Assembly (NCBI GenBank): GCA_016714765.1
Contig: JADKCF010000009.1
Location: 1-64,000 of the forward strand
Origin: Saprospiraceae bacterium
GTDB lineage: Bacteria > Bacteroidota > Bacteroidia > Chitinophagales > Saprospiraceae
Length of the DNA stretch: 64,000 bases
Reading direction: 5' to 3'
Below, in pieces: positions 9,349 through 17,849 of this stretch. The notes under the pieces are model-generated. The model saw nothing but the letters and a program-made list of their open reading frames with translations. It had not been told where the DNA came from and searched no databases. A program made the translations under genes and the position numbers. The first letter of the stretch is position 1, and every line of letters begins with the position of its first letter.

Positions 9349-10443
9349 ATGGAAACCAGAGCTATTATATCTCTATATGAAAATGTGATCATTCAGATTG
9401 CCACCCCTTACAGTACAGGGACAGGTTTTTATTTAAAAAACTTTGACTTAATCATTACGAATGAACACGTGGTCAGAGGTAATAAAAATGCCGTCGTGGC
9501 AGGAAAAAAATTTGAAAAGCAGATTGTCCCTGTCCTTTATGCAGATACAAAATACGATTTGGCTTTCCTCAAGCCCCCCGTAGGTCACCAAATGCCTGAG
9601 GTAATGATCAATGCTGAAGTCAATCAGGATGAAGGGGACAAAGTCATTGCCATAGGCCATCCATTTGATCTTAAATACACTGTCACTCAAGGCATCATAT
9701 CCAGTATGCTTCACAAGGAAGATGATATAAACTACATCCAGCACGATGCTGCACTCAATCCCGGAAACAGTGGTGGCCCACTTGTGGATACGGAAGGCAA
9801 AGTTATAGGGATCAATACATTCATCATTCAAAACGGAAATAGTATAGGTTTTTCACTACCGTCATCATATCTGATCAGTTGTATCGAGGCATTTAAAAAA
9901 GGAAATGGCCAGCGCGGTGTCAGATGCCCCTCGTGCAAGCACATAAGTTTTGAAAAAGAAGGGTCAGCCAGCAAACATTGTGCGGTATGTGGTGCCAGTA
10001 TCAGCATGCTGTCACTTATAGAAGATTACGAACCGTATGGCATCAGCAGCACTGTAGAAGAAATGATCAGTAAGCTTGGATATCCGGTAGCTCTCACCAG
10101 AAAAGGGCCCAATAACTGGTCACTCAAAAAAGGAAGCGCAACGATCAATATTTCCTATTATGAAAAAACAGGTCTCTTGGTGGGTGATGTCTACCTGAGT
10201 ACTCTGCCTGAAAACAATATAGACAAACTCTACCATTTTCTTCTCAGACAAAATTATCAACTGGAAGGCATGTCTTTTTCTATCAAAGAGCAAGATATCA
10301 TATTGTCTCTTCTTATCTTTGACCAATACTTGAATGCTGATACATTGTACAGACTCTTTAGCAATCTGCTGACCACCGCAGACAAATATGATAATGTCCT
10401 CGTGGATATTTACGGCGCTAAATGGAAACCCGAAAATCCATAA
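9349..10443 (+). CDS. Trypsin-like (HtrA/S1C) serine protease with zinc ribbon and C-terminal YbjN-like region
   Basis: The 364-residue protein has a full catalytic triad: His40 in TNEHVV, Asp70 in KYDLAFLK and Ser141 in NPGNSGGP. Unlike DegP or DegQ it has no signal peptide and no PDZ domain, so it probably works in the cytoplasm. After the protease domain comes a four-cysteine zinc ribbon (Cys193, Cys196, Cys211, Cys214; CPSC and CAVC). The remaining 145 residues look like a small alpha/beta domain, possibly of the YbjN/T3SS-chaperone type. It directly follows the unknown gene at 8025. The combination is unusual; the target is not known. Confidence 0.85.
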   Translation: METRAIISLYENVIIQIATPYSTGTGFYLKNFDLIITNEHVVRGNKNAVVAGKKFEKQIVPVLYADTKYDLAFLKPPVGHQMPEVMINAEVNQDEGDKVIAIGHPFDLKYTVTQGIISSMLHKEDDINYIQHDAALNPGNSGGPLVDTEGKVIGINTFIIQNGNSIGFSLPSSYLISCIEAFKKGNGQRGVRCPSCKHISFEKEGSASKHCAVCGASISMLSLIEDYEPYGISSTVEEMISKLGYPVALTRKGPNNWSLKKGSATINISYYEKTGLLVGDVYLSTLPENNIDKLYHFLLRQNYQLEGMSFSIKEQDIILSLLIFDQYLNADTLYRLFSNLLTTADKYDNVLVDIYGAKWKPENP

Positions 10444-10575
10444 TTTGTTAAAGTTTAAAACTTTTATTTTTTTTTTTAGGGGTTTATGTATAAGTTTCAA
10501 ATTTATATCTATTTTTAGCCTTCCATTTACAACAAAATACAGCTTTTTTAAGCACATTTTAACAATATTTTTAAT

Positions 10576-11622
10576 ATGAACAAATTAATTTCAAGAATCG
10601 GTATACTCATCTTTGTGTTGTCTTCTGTTTCATTATCTGCACAGGATATACACTTTACGCAGTTTTATATGTCACCTCTGAACCTCAATCCTGCATTGAC
10701 AGGAGTGATGAACTGTAAGACCAGAATGGTGGCCAATTACCGTAATCAATGGGCCGCAGTGCTTGCAGCCAATGCATATAATACGTACTCTGTTTCTTAT
10801 GACCAAAAAATACCTGTGGGTAGGGAAGACTACTTTGGTATCGGAGGATCATTATGGGGTGATGTAGCTGGCGAATCAAGATTCGGCACTACTCAAGGTA
10901 GATTATCATTATCTTACAGTAAAAAAATGGCAGGATACAGAAAAAAAGCGAGTTACCTTGTTATTGGCGCAGACGGAGCTTTGAGTTCACGAAGTATCAG
11001 CAACAAAGACCTGCGGTGGCCAACACAAATCACAGCAGCAGGATTTGACCCTACCCTACCATTCAACGAACCTAATTTTCAAGATACAGACTTCCTCTAT
11101 GCAGATATTGGAGCAGGTTTACTATGGTTTAGTGTCATTGACAATAATACCAACTGGTATCTGGGTGCTGCTATTGCACACCTTAACAGGCCCAATGTTT
11201 CTTTTTTAGGTCAAACAGTCAATCTGTATAGCAAATATACTATTCATGCAGGTTTACAGTTTGAGCTTCAGCGCAAAATATCTATGCTCCCTTTTGGGGT
11301 ATTTATGGCACAGGGACCTCACAGATCACTCAATGCAGGAACCAACTTCAGATTTGCACTGGGACCATCACGAGTTTCCAACCAATCGTTTGAAGTCGGT
11401 GCTTGGTATAGAATTGGTAACAAAGTACCTTCAGGTTTGCACTCAGATGCTGTGATTCTTTCCACAAGATTTAATTATGAAAACTTTGGCATTGGTTTCA
11501 GTTATGATATCAACGTTTCCGGATTGCGTCAGGCGTCACCTGCCAATGGTGCTTTTGAGTTTTCTCTTATTTACAATATCTGTGGACCTGAAAGCAGAGG
11601 TGTTTACTGCCCAAGATTTTAA
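10576..11622 (+). CDS. PorP/SprF-family type IX secretion system membrane protein
   Basis: The protein has 348 residues. An N-terminal signal peptide ends near SLSAQ and is followed by the family hallmark DIHFTQFYMSPLNLNPALTG. The rest is a set of amphipathic strands expected of an outer-membrane beta-barrel. PorP/SprF proteins help deliver or anchor type IX secreted adhesins in Bacteroidota, often next to a large CHU_C protein. Here the nearest such protein is about 9 kb away at 20952-26519. There are 132 bases of A/T-rich non-coding DNA upstream, with a T11 run near 10468. Confidence 0.9.
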   Translation: MNKLISRIGILIFVLSSVSLSAQDIHFTQFYMSPLNLNPALTGVMNCKTRMVANYRNQWAAVLAANAYNTYSVSYDQKIPVGREDYFGIGGSLWGDVAGESRFGTTQGRLSLSYSKKMAGYRKKASYLVIGADGALSSRSISNKDLRWPTQITAAGFDPTLPFNEPNFQDTDFLYADIGAGLLWFSVIDNNTNWYLGAAIAHLNRPNVSFLGQTVNLYSKYTIHAGLQFELQRKISMLPFGVFMAQGPHRSLNAGTNFRFALGPSRVSNQSFEVGAWYRIGNKVPSGLHSDAVILSTRFNYENFGIGFSYDINVSGLRQASPANGAFEFSLIYNICGPESRGVYCPRF

Positions 11623-11817
11623 CAACAGATGCTGATATATCTGATCGACAGGTATAATCAGAAGCCATCTTTTTAAAGTCCATAATCTTATACCCGTTAA
11701 ACATATCCCCCCTGGATCTGGGTTGTTTATTATTTAAGATTCCCGATCAGATGAGCAAAGTCATATGATTGTTGAAAATTTGATAGTAACTTACCCCCCT
11801 TAACATTTTATCACTCA

Positions 11818-11838
11818 ATGAAAGATTTTAACTTTCAT
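11818..11838. repeat. Inverted repeat (7-7-7) upstream of the bactofilin gene
   Basis: ATGAAAG and CTTTCAT are perfect inverted arms with a seven-base spacer, ending 14 bases before the bactofilin start. It could be an operator or a weak mRNA hairpin. Confidence 0.35.
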
Positions 11839-11852
11839 AAAATTTTGTAGCA

Positions 11853-12275
11853 ATGTTTGGAAGTAAAAGTGAAAAACTAAATACCGGAAATGGGCAGTCA
11901 GTATCGGCCAATGTAAGTAATAGTATAGTGGAGGGCACGTCCATCAATGGAAATATCATTGCCACCAATGACATACGAATAGACGGTGCACTTGTAGGCA
12001 AACTCGATTGTAAAGGTCGTGTCATCATAGGTCCACAAGGTAAAATAGAAGGGGACATCATTTGTATAAATGCCATCATAGAGGGTACTTTCACCGGTAA
12101 TCTCTCCGTGAGAGAGCTGCTGAGCATCAAAGAAACCGCAGTCATCAATGGCGATATAGTCACTGAAAAACTGATGGTTCAAACGGGAGCAGTATTCAAT
12201 GTATCCTGTAGTATGGGCGGCCAAAAACTAAAGTCTCTGGTACAAAAAGATCAAACGCTCAAGACAGCTCCCTGA
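11853..12275 (+). CDS. Bactofilin (polymer-forming cytoskeletal protein)
   Basis: This 140-residue protein has a disordered polar N-terminus and then a right-handed beta-helix of repeating short hydrophobic strands, with turns such as TSINGNIIATNDIRIDG, GPQGKIEGDI and INGDIVTE. This is the bactofilin core. Bactofilins form membrane-associated filaments that place cell-wall or motility machinery. It is followed by AtpZ-like and AtpI-like genes, the order often found before the F-type ATP synthase operon in Bacteroidota. Confidence 0.9.
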   Translation: MFGSKSEKLNTGNGQSVSANVSNSIVEGTSINGNIIATNDIRIDGALVGKLDCKGRVIIGPQGKIEGDIICINAIIEGTFTGNLSVRELLSIKETAVINGDIVTEKLMVQTGAVFNVSCSMGGQKLKSLVQKDQTLKTAP

Positions 12276-12291
12276 TAACCTTAGACAGAAT

Positions 12292-12516
12292 ATGAAGCCA
12301 CCGGCATTGCCCTCAAATAAAAAAGTAAATGCTTATCTGAAATATTCAGGATTGGCTTTTCAGCTGGCTGCTGTTGTCTTCATTGGTATCTATGCTGGCA
12401 AATGGATAGATAGTCAGTTGGGCATGACCAAGCCCATTTTTACAATGATCCTGGTTCTGCTACTTTTTAGTGGGTATATGTACAAATTGTATAAAGAACT
12501 GACACAAAAAGAATGA
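12292..12516 (+). CDS. AtpZ/AtpI-family ATP synthase accessory protein
   Basis: This is a small membrane protein of 74 residues with two transmembrane segments (near residues 18-38 and 46-66), separated by a loop with GKWIDSQLG. It matches the AtpZ/AtpI family that precedes F1Fo ATP synthase genes and may act in magnesium transport or rotor assembly. It begins 16 bases after bactofilin and overlaps the next gene by four bases (ATGA). The atpB-atpE-atpF genes expected next are not here. Confidence 0.8.
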   Translation: MKPPALPSNKKVNAYLKYSGLAFQLAAVVFIGIYAGKWIDSQLGMTKPIFTMILVLLLFSGYMYKLYKELTQKE

Positions 12517-12893
12517 AGTATTTTCTGCGTGGATACATATTGATGATGGCTGTATTGGTACCACTATTGTTATACGTGCATAGTCTTGACACTCAAAAAA
12601 CTTATACCCCTGTTTCCCAATACAGTTTGGCGATGTTTTCAGGTTTGAGCGTTATTTTGTATTTTTTTTTACGTAAGTCCGTGAAAAGCCCCAATAAACA
12701 ACTATTTATATCCATCACGCTCACAAACATGCTTGTCAAGATGGTTTTTTCTATTGTATTATTGCTGATTTACAGAAATATATATCATCCTGCCGATGGT
12801 AAATTTATTATTCCATTTCTTTTTGTTTATATATTTTTCACTACATTTGAGACATGGTTTATGATAAAATTGGCTGATGAAAAACCAAATTAA
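12513..12893 (+). CDS. Four-helix membrane protein, AtpI-like
   Basis: The 126-residue protein has four predicted membrane helices: near residues 7-23, 38-54, 66-87 and 100-118. It overlaps the AtpZ-like gene by four bases, so the two are translationally coupled. In other Bacteroidota a protein of this size and layout sits between AtpZ and subunit a of the ATP synthase. That is positional evidence; no diagnostic motif was recognised. A biotin carrier gene follows after five bases. Confidence 0.65.
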   Translation: MKYFLRGYILMMAVLVPLLLYVHSLDTQKTYTPVSQYSLAMFSGLSVILYFFLRKSVKSPNKQLFISITLTNMLVKMVFSIVLLLIYRNIYHPADGKFIIPFLFVYIFFTTFETWFMIKLADEKPN

Positions 12894-12898
12894 AAAAT

Positions 12899-13393
12899 AT
12901 GTCTGATACAACAATGCAAACCTCATATGATATTATAGGTCTAACATCTTTAGAAGATACAGATATCGCTTCTAAAGATATTCGCATCGTTTCCCGCAAG
13001 GGTGATAATGTAAAATTGTTTTATGATAATAAATCATACAATGCCAAAATTAAAAAATTTGATCCTGAAACCAAGTTTGCCCTGATCAATGTTTCAGGTT
13101 TTGATTTCAAAATAAAAATTAATGAACCTCTGGACATGTTGATACAGGAGCTGGGATTTCTGAAAGCGTCCAGACACTCTGTAAAGGAAATAAAATCGCC
13201 AATGCCAGGACTGGTAGTAAGTATTTTTGTATCCGTAGGACAGACTGTAACAGAAGGTGAAAAATTACTAAGCCTCGAGGCCATGAAAATGGAAAATATT
13301 CTCAAATCTCCAGGTGATGGTACTATCAAACACATTCACGTATCAAAAGGAAATTCAATAGATAAAAATCAACTTTTGATAGAGTTTGAATAA
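12899..13393 (+). CDS. Biotin/lipoyl-attachment carrier protein (BCCP-like subunit of an acyl-CoA carboxylase)
   Basis: This 164-residue protein ends in a biotinyl domain (residues about 95-164) with the motif EAMKMEN; Lys130 is the expected biotin site. It begins with a strand-rich region of the kind found before the biotinyl domain in propionyl- or acetyl-CoA carboxylase carrier subunits. No biotin carboxylase or carboxyltransferase gene lies nearby, so it must partner with subunits encoded elsewhere. It is close behind the AtpI-like gene and is convergent with the CAP gene. Confidence 0.85.
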   Translation: MSDTTMQTSYDIIGLTSLEDTDIASKDIRIVSRKGDNVKLFYDNKSYNAKIKKFDPETKFALINVSGFDFKIKINEPLDMLIQELGFLKASRHSVKEIKSPMPGLVVSIFVSVGQTVTEGEKLLSLEAMKMENILKSPGDGTIKHIHVSKGNSIDKNQLLIEFE

Positions 13394-13410
13394 AGTATGG
13401 CTAGAAGTCC

Positions 13411-13887
13411 TTATTTTCGAGAGGGCATTTGCTTACCAAAGTGCTGTACCCAATATTTGTCCACTTTGGCAACAGCCATTTCATTTACTTTAGGATGCAT
13501 GAGCATGGTGCAATGCGAATAACTCTTTAACCAGTCATCCAACACCTCTTCAAAAGATTTTTGTCCCTCACCGAGGTTTTCGCCGGCTACCATCCAGTTA
13601 TATCCAGCTTTTTCCAATCTTTCTCCTATGTTAAGCCCCTCTTTAGAATAGTGCGCAAAAAAATTGTATTCTTTCATTTCAGTAGCCTGAGACCATGCAC
13701 TTTTGTAAAGCTTTTCGTTCCATTCTATCGTAGGGACTGGTTCCATAAACCGTTTGCCACAATGGCAACCTTTAGCACGTATCTTATTGACAGCTTCGAC
13801 CATAAATTTTTGCTGCTGTCCATCAGGATGTCCCTCCGGCCAAACAAAAAATCCCAATAAGGTCCAAAAAAGAGCAAAAAACTTCAT
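13411..13887 (-). CDS. Secreted CAP-domain (SCP/PR-1-like) protein
   Basis: The 158-residue protein has a short hydrophobic signal (FFALFWTLLGFFVW-like) and a single CAP domain. Typical features are EWNEKLYKSAWSQATEM, FFAHYSKEGLNIGERLEKAGY, VAGENLGEGQ and a LMHPKVNEMAVAKV end. The conserved His/Glu cavity residues are present. CAP proteins bind lipids or act outside the cell in unknown ways; no enzyme activity is implied. It has its own promoter upstream and is convergent with the biotin carrier gene. Confidence 0.85.
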   Translation of the reverse strand: MKFFALFWTLLGFFVWPEGHPDGQQQKFMVEAVNKIRAKGCHCGKRFMEPVPTIEWNEKLYKSAWSQATEMKEYNFFAHYSKEGLNIGERLEKAGYNWMVAGENLGEGQKSFEEVLDDWLKSYSHCTMLMHPKVNEMAVAKVDKYWVQHFGKQMPSRK

Positions 13888-13918
13888 ATCCTGACTTCTT
13901 AATTAAATAATGTCTAAA

Positions 13919-13926
13919 CAAAAATA
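13919..13926 (-). promoter_or_regulatory. -7 promoter element for the CAP-domain gene
   Basis: The minus strand reads TATTTTTG, matching TAnnTTTG, 32 bases upstream of the ATG at 13887. Confidence 0.5.
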
Positions 13927-13993
13927 AGGATAAGTTTCCAATTATGCTCCATTTGTAGTTCAAAACAAATGATTTTAACTAATTTTTAAAACA

Positions 13994-14893
13994 TCAAAGG
14001 AACGCGGCTCCGAAAACTCCTGCAGAATCGCCAAGTTTTGGTTTGTAAAATCTAGTATCCACCCGATGGTTGAATATGTGTTTTTTTACTTCAGCTACAC
14101 CATATGTATATATTTCATCTATATTACCTACTCCTCCCCCTATAACTATTGCGTCAGGGTCTACAATATTGATGACTACGGAGATGGCCTTACCAAAAAA
14201 CTGAAAAAGACGCTGCATCGTGCTTTCTGCAAATGAATCATTTCCAGACCGGTACCGCTCAGCAATATTCACCATTGTCAAATGATGTCCACTGAGTTCA
14301 TAGTAATACTTTTGTAGCGCAGGGCCTGAAATGACTGTTTCGACGCATCCTTTTTTGCCACAGTAACAAGGCGAACCTGAAATATCCAGGAAATTGTGAC
14401 CCCACTCCCCCCCTATACCTTGCCGTCCAGATATCACTTTACCGCCGACTACCAGCCCTCCTCCTACTCCAGTTCCCAAAATCACACCGAACACAACCTG
14501 TGCTTCTGGCATTTCATCACGGATGACTCCCATATTTGTTTCTGCTACAGCAAAACAATTGGCATCATTGCTAAGATTAAATTCCAAACCTGTCAATACC
14601 TCCAGATCATATTTTAGATTGCGGCCATTTAAGCTGGTAGAATTACAGTTTTTCATGACCCCCAGGATAGGGTCAAGTGTTCCTGGGGTACCCATGCCTA
14701 TGCGAGTTGGTTGGATTTTACTTACATTCGACAACATTTTGACCATTCTTTCTATCTGATTGACCACGTGGTCATATCCCAAGTCTCCCTCAGTAGGAAT
14801 TCTGAGCCTCGATATGACATGATGATCTTTTGCATCTAAGATTATGCCCTCAATTTTTGTACCGCCCAGATCGATGCCCCATAGTGTGTCCAT
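13994..14893 (-). CDS. ROK-family sugar kinase (glucokinase-like)
   Basis: This is a 299-residue ROK kinase. The phosphate-binding loop DLGGTKIEG lies at residues 7-15. The ROK motif GVILGTGVGGGLV and the zinc-binding CYCGKKGCVE segment are also present, as is the second phosphate loop around VIGGGVGN. ROK kinases phosphorylate glucose, N-acetylglucosamine, mannose or fructose; the exact sugar is not clear here. No DNA-binding domain is present, so it is an enzyme rather than a repressor. It is transcribed alone from a TACTTTTG promoter. Confidence 0.88.
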   Translation of the reverse strand: MDTLWGIDLGGTKIEGIILDAKDHHVISRLRIPTEGDLGYDHVVNQIERMVKMLSNVSKIQPTRIGMGTPGTLDPILGVMKNCNSTSLNGRNLKYDLEVLTGLEFNLSNDANCFAVAETNMGVIRDEMPEAQVVFGVILGTGVGGGLVVGGKVISGRQGIGGEWGHNFLDISGSPCYCGKKGCVETVISGPALQKYYYELSGHHLTMVNIAERYRSGNDSFAESTMQRLFQFFGKAISVVINIVDPDAIVIGGGVGNIDEIYTYGVAEVKKHIFNHRVDTRFYKPKLGDSAGVFGAAFL

Positions 14894-14913
14894 GTTTCCA
14901 TTTTTTATACTAT

Positions 14914-14921
14914 CAAAAGTA
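14914..14921 (-). promoter_or_regulatory. -7 promoter element for the ROK kinase gene
   Basis: The minus strand reads TACTTTTG, 21 bases upstream of the ATG at 14893. Confidence 0.6.
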
Positions 14922-15059
14922 AAGGAAATGGGGTAAAATAAAAATATTTACTTTCTTTTTATTCGTTATATTGAATCAATGGAGATTTAGTCCTTAACTT
15001 GTGCCTTAAATGAGTACTGCAGTCCATGCTGCGAATAAGAATAAATTAAATAATACAAA

Positions 15060-15545
15060 ATGAAAAAGGAAATAAGAGAAATAAAGCCCGGTTCAGGGCT
15101 TGGATTATTGAAATTCGGTATGACAAGAGATGAAGTAAAAAAAATCGCCGGCAAACCCGACGAAGTAGAAAATCTGCCGGGGTTTGAAGAAGAAGTCAAC
15201 GATGAGCTGGAATCATGGCATTATGACGAACATGAGTTTTCGCTGGTCTTTGATGCAGATTATGACTGGAGACTTGTATCTATTGCTGTGAGTGATCCGT
15301 TTTTCACCTTTCATGGAAAAGCTTTGGTGGGTATGGAAAAGAAAGAGACAATGGATTTTCTGGATAGTCTGGGCATAGAAATATCTAATGTTGAGGACGT
15401 ATCTGATGAAGAAAATCCGAATCTTGAACTTATTGAGTCTGACGAGGCAGGTATTATGGTCTGGTTTGCAGATGGTGAAGTGATAGAAGTACAGATCCTT
15501 CCAGATGTAGAAGAGGATGGAGAAACCCTCATCTGGCCTGAATAA
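15060..15545 (+). CDS. Acidic uncharacterised protein with an SmpA/OmlA-like N-terminus
   Basis: I do not recognise a named family. The 161-residue protein is very acidic in its second half. The start contains GLGLLKFGMTRDEVKKIAGKPDEVE, the pattern seen in BLIP-like/SmpA-like small domains, where a helix follows a strand. No signal peptide is seen, so it is cytoplasmic. It is convergent with the DUF1456 gene, nine bases apart. Some cytoplasmic proteins of this fold are immunity proteins, but nothing here supports that role directly. Confidence 0.6.
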   Translation: MKKEIREIKPGSGLGLLKFGMTRDEVKKIAGKPDEVENLPGFEEEVNDELESWHYDEHEFSLVFDADYDWRLVSIAVSDPFFTFHGKALVGMEKKETMDFLDSLGIEISNVEDVSDEENPNLELIESDEAGIMVWFADGEVIEVQILPDVEEDGETLIWPE

Positions 15546-15553
15546 ATAAAATT

Positions 15554-15784
15554 TTACTGGTCTGGTTTTTTGCCTCTTTTGTAAATGACCAGACCATTTA
15601 AAAAATTGCGCAAAATCTGATCACCTGCTTCCACATAGCTGGGGTGGTCTTCTTTCCTGAAAAGGTCATTGAGTGCACCTTTGGTAATTTTAAATTCTAC
15701 CAATGATAAGATTTCAAGGATATCTTCGTCCTTTAGTTGCAGCGCAACCCTAAGTTTTTTCAATATATCATTGTTGGAAAGCAT
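15554..15784 (-). CDS. DUF1456 (YehS-like) single-repeat protein
   Basis: The 76-residue protein matches one repeat of DUF1456: NNDILKKLRVALQLKDEDI followed by a short helix block ending in LRNFLNGLVIYKRG. Enterobacterial YehS has two such repeats in about 156 residues; here there is only one. The function is unknown. It ends the coaX transcript, starting six bases after that gene stops. Confidence 0.75.
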   Translation of the reverse strand: MLSNNDILKKLRVALQLKDEDILEILSLVEFKITKGALNDLFRKEDHPSYVEAGDQILRNFLNGLVIYKRGKKPDQ

Positions 15785-15790
15785 TTATTA

Positions 15791-16564
15791 TCATTTTGAT
15801 TGGGTGAAATAATTATATATCAATCTCATTCCGTCGAGGGTCAGCATTTTGTCTACTATATCGAAGGTGGATTCCAGAGGATGAAGTATATTGGAAAGTC
15901 CTCCTGTTGCTATGACTTTGTAGTCTCCGGTGAGCTCAGACTTCATACGTATTATCAATTCTTTGACCAGGCCAACGTACCCCCACATCACGCCGGATTG
16001 TATGGCTGAGGCCGTATCATGCCCTATGGATGAGTCTGGCAATTGCATGGGCACTACAGGTAACTGGGCTGTCTGCTGTGAGAGCGCGTAAATGGCCGTT
16101 TTCAGACCGGGGGCTATCGTCACGCCTGTGATGCCATGCTCTTCATCTACAATAGTAAATGTCAGTGCAGTTCCGAAATCTACAATGATACATTTTTTTC
16201 CGTGAAGGCGTACCGCAGCATAGGCATTGGATACCAGGTCTGACCCTATTTCGTAAGGATGCGGAACCGGAATATCGAGATTCTTGATAACTTCAGCATT
16301 GATAAGCAGAGGACTAAATCCAAATACATACTGAACAGCCTGTTTGATGACTTCATTTAGGTCAGGGACGACGCTGCTCATCACACAATAACTCACTGCA
16401 GACGGTGGTACTCCCCATTCCAGCAGAATATTCCGAAGTGCACCTTCGTAGTAAAATTCAGGTTGGGTTTCTTTGGTCTCATACCTGAAAGTGTTGGTCC
16501 AACTGTGGTCCTTGTATAGAGCAATGACAATATTTGAGTTTCCTATATCAATCGCAAGAGTCAT
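15791..16564 (-). CDS. coaX: Type III pantothenate kinase
   Basis: CoaX (257 residues) phosphorylates pantothenate in the first step of coenzyme A synthesis. It has the ASKHA phosphate-binding start LAIDIGNSN, the conserved region VMSSVVPDLN, the substrate motif PYEIGSDLVSNAYAA, the acidic site IIVDFGTALTFT and the GVTIAPGLKTA and ATGGLS segments. Length and motif order are normal. It is insensitive to CoA feedback in characterised members. The DUF1456 gene follows in the same operon. Confidence 0.93.
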   Translation of the reverse strand: MTLAIDIGNSNIVIALYKDHSWTNTFRYETKETQPEFYYEGALRNILLEWGVPPSAVSYCVMSSVVPDLNEVIKQAVQYVFGFSPLLINAEVIKNLDIPVPHPYEIGSDLVSNAYAAVRLHGKKCIIVDFGTALTFTIVDEEHGITGVTIAPGLKTAIYALSQQTAQLPVVPMQLPDSSIGHDTASAIQSGVMWGYVGLVKELIIRMKSELTGDYKVIATGGLSNILHPLESTFDIVDKMLTLDGMRLIYNYFTQSK

Positions 16565-16587
16565 AAGTGCCGTTTTTTATCTGATTA

Positions 16588-16595
16588 CAAAAGTA
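16588..16595 (-). promoter_or_regulatory. -7 promoter element for coaX
   Basis: The minus strand reads TACTTTTG, 24 bases before the coaX ATG at 16564. Confidence 0.55.
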
Positions 16596-16611
16596 ATACC
16601 TATATCCTACA

Positions 16612-17727
16612 TTAAAGCATCAGGCCTTTTAATTCATCATAAATGATTTCAGCACTTTTTTCCCAACTGAAAAATTTATACCTCTCCAGTCCCTTGGAAG
16701 CAAGTGCGTTTCTTAGATCTTCGTTGTCTGCCATCTTACTCATGGCCTGAGCTATATCTTCTACAGAAGTCGGATCAATAAGTAATGCAGCCTCACCTGC
16801 TACTTCAGGCATAGAGGTGACGGACGATGTAATGACCGGTGTCCCCATTTTCATCGCTTCCAGCAACGGTATACCGAATCCCTCAAAAAGTGAGATATAC
16901 GTCACTGCCATAGCACCTGAAATTAGTTTGTATTTGATTGGTTCTGATACCATCCCGGTATAAATCACATCAGGAGAGTGCATGATAGCTTCTGCGATTT
17001 CTTCTGTTTTCCATGCCAGTCTACCAGCAATGACCAATTTATATTGTCCCTCCTTCCCCGAAGAAAACAGCTCAAAAGCCTTAATCAAACGTGCTATATT
17101 TTTACGCGGCTGGAGTGCTCCTATGTATAAAAAATACGGTTTACCGGCTATTTTTTCGTTTATACGCCAGGGCATTTCATCGAGTACGCCTAAAGATATA
17201 TTGTCCCTTACCGCATTATAGGCCACTTTTATCTTTTCTTTGTCTATGCCCATTTGCGTTATAATATCATTTTTGACAAAATGAGAAACTGCTATCACTG
17301 AAGCCGCTTTGCTTAGATAACGAGGCACATATTTTCTGTAATGTCTTAATGATGCACTTTGTATATGCTCAGGATAATGCAGGTATGCCAGATCATGCAT
17401 TACCAGGACTGCAGGTACTTTGCTCCGCAAACTCAAATAACCATCTCCGGAGTAAAAAACATCTATTTTGTACCACCTGAAAAACAAAGGCAACATATAT
17501 TCGAACCAAAAATGCCATAAGACAGCATGCCGTGCATGCCAGGGTACAATTACCGTCTTTACATTAAGAGGGAAACCAAAATCAACATTAACTTTGCGAT
17601 CAAAAAACAGTATAAATTCGTCTTCCGGATGAGACAGTGCCATTTGTTGGGTGGTCTCATAGATGTACCTGGGAATACCTTCCATATTCTCATTAAGCAA
17701 CAATCTAACGTTTACACCTACTCGCAT
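16612..17727 (-). CDS. Family 4 glycosyltransferase
   Basis: This is a GT-B glycosyltransferase of about 371 residues. The C-terminal nucleotide-sugar-binding domain is clear: YIGALQPRKNIARLIKAFEL, VIAGRLAWK, and the signature EGFGIPLLEAMKMGTPVITS with Glu residues spaced as in GT4, then EVAGEAALLIDP. The N-terminal domain has VLVMHDLAYLHYPEH and IAVSHFVKNDI. It probably transfers hexose to a polysaccharide or lipid; the acceptor is unknown. A longer frame starts at 17766, but the Met at 17727 gives the usual MRVGVNVRLLL beginning. It stands alone and is divergent from the lipoprotein cluster. Confidence 0.88.
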   Translation of the reverse strand: MRVGVNVRLLLNENMEGIPRYIYETTQQMALSHPEDEFILFFDRKVNVDFGFPLNVKTVIVPWHARHAVLWHFWFEYMLPLFFRWYKIDVFYSGDGYLSLRSKVPAVLVMHDLAYLHYPEHIQSASLRHYRKYVPRYLSKAASVIAVSHFVKNDIITQMGIDKEKIKVAYNAVRDNISLGVLDEMPWRINEKIAGKPYFLYIGALQPRKNIARLIKAFELFSSGKEGQYKLVIAGRLAWKTEEIAEAIMHSPDVIYTGMVSEPIKYKLISGAMAVTYISLFEGFGIPLLEAMKMGTPVITSSVTSMPEVAGEAALLIDPTSVEDIAQAMSKMADNEDLRNALASKGLERYKFFSWEKSAEIIYDELKGLML

Positions 17728-17849
17728 ACCTGTTTTATATCCATGCAAATTTAGACCTTTCACCAAGTAAAATGCTTTTTTTATTAAAAATATAAATTAT
17801 AGCCAACGAAATACTTAAAAAAAACGTCTATATAATAAATATACGAACC

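Noticed and set aside
11623..11852. Possible RNA gene in the 230-base gap before bactofilin
   Set aside because: No tRNA cloverleaf, riboswitch core or strong terminator could be seen; only a short inverted repeat was noted.
15559..15595. Inverted repeat GGTCTGGT/ACCAGACC as a terminator
   Set aside because: The loop is 21 bases, the stem lies within the DUF1456 coding region and no T run follows directly.
15800..16009. Plus-strand frame over coaX
   Set aside because: CoaX motifs on the minus strand explain the sequence fully.
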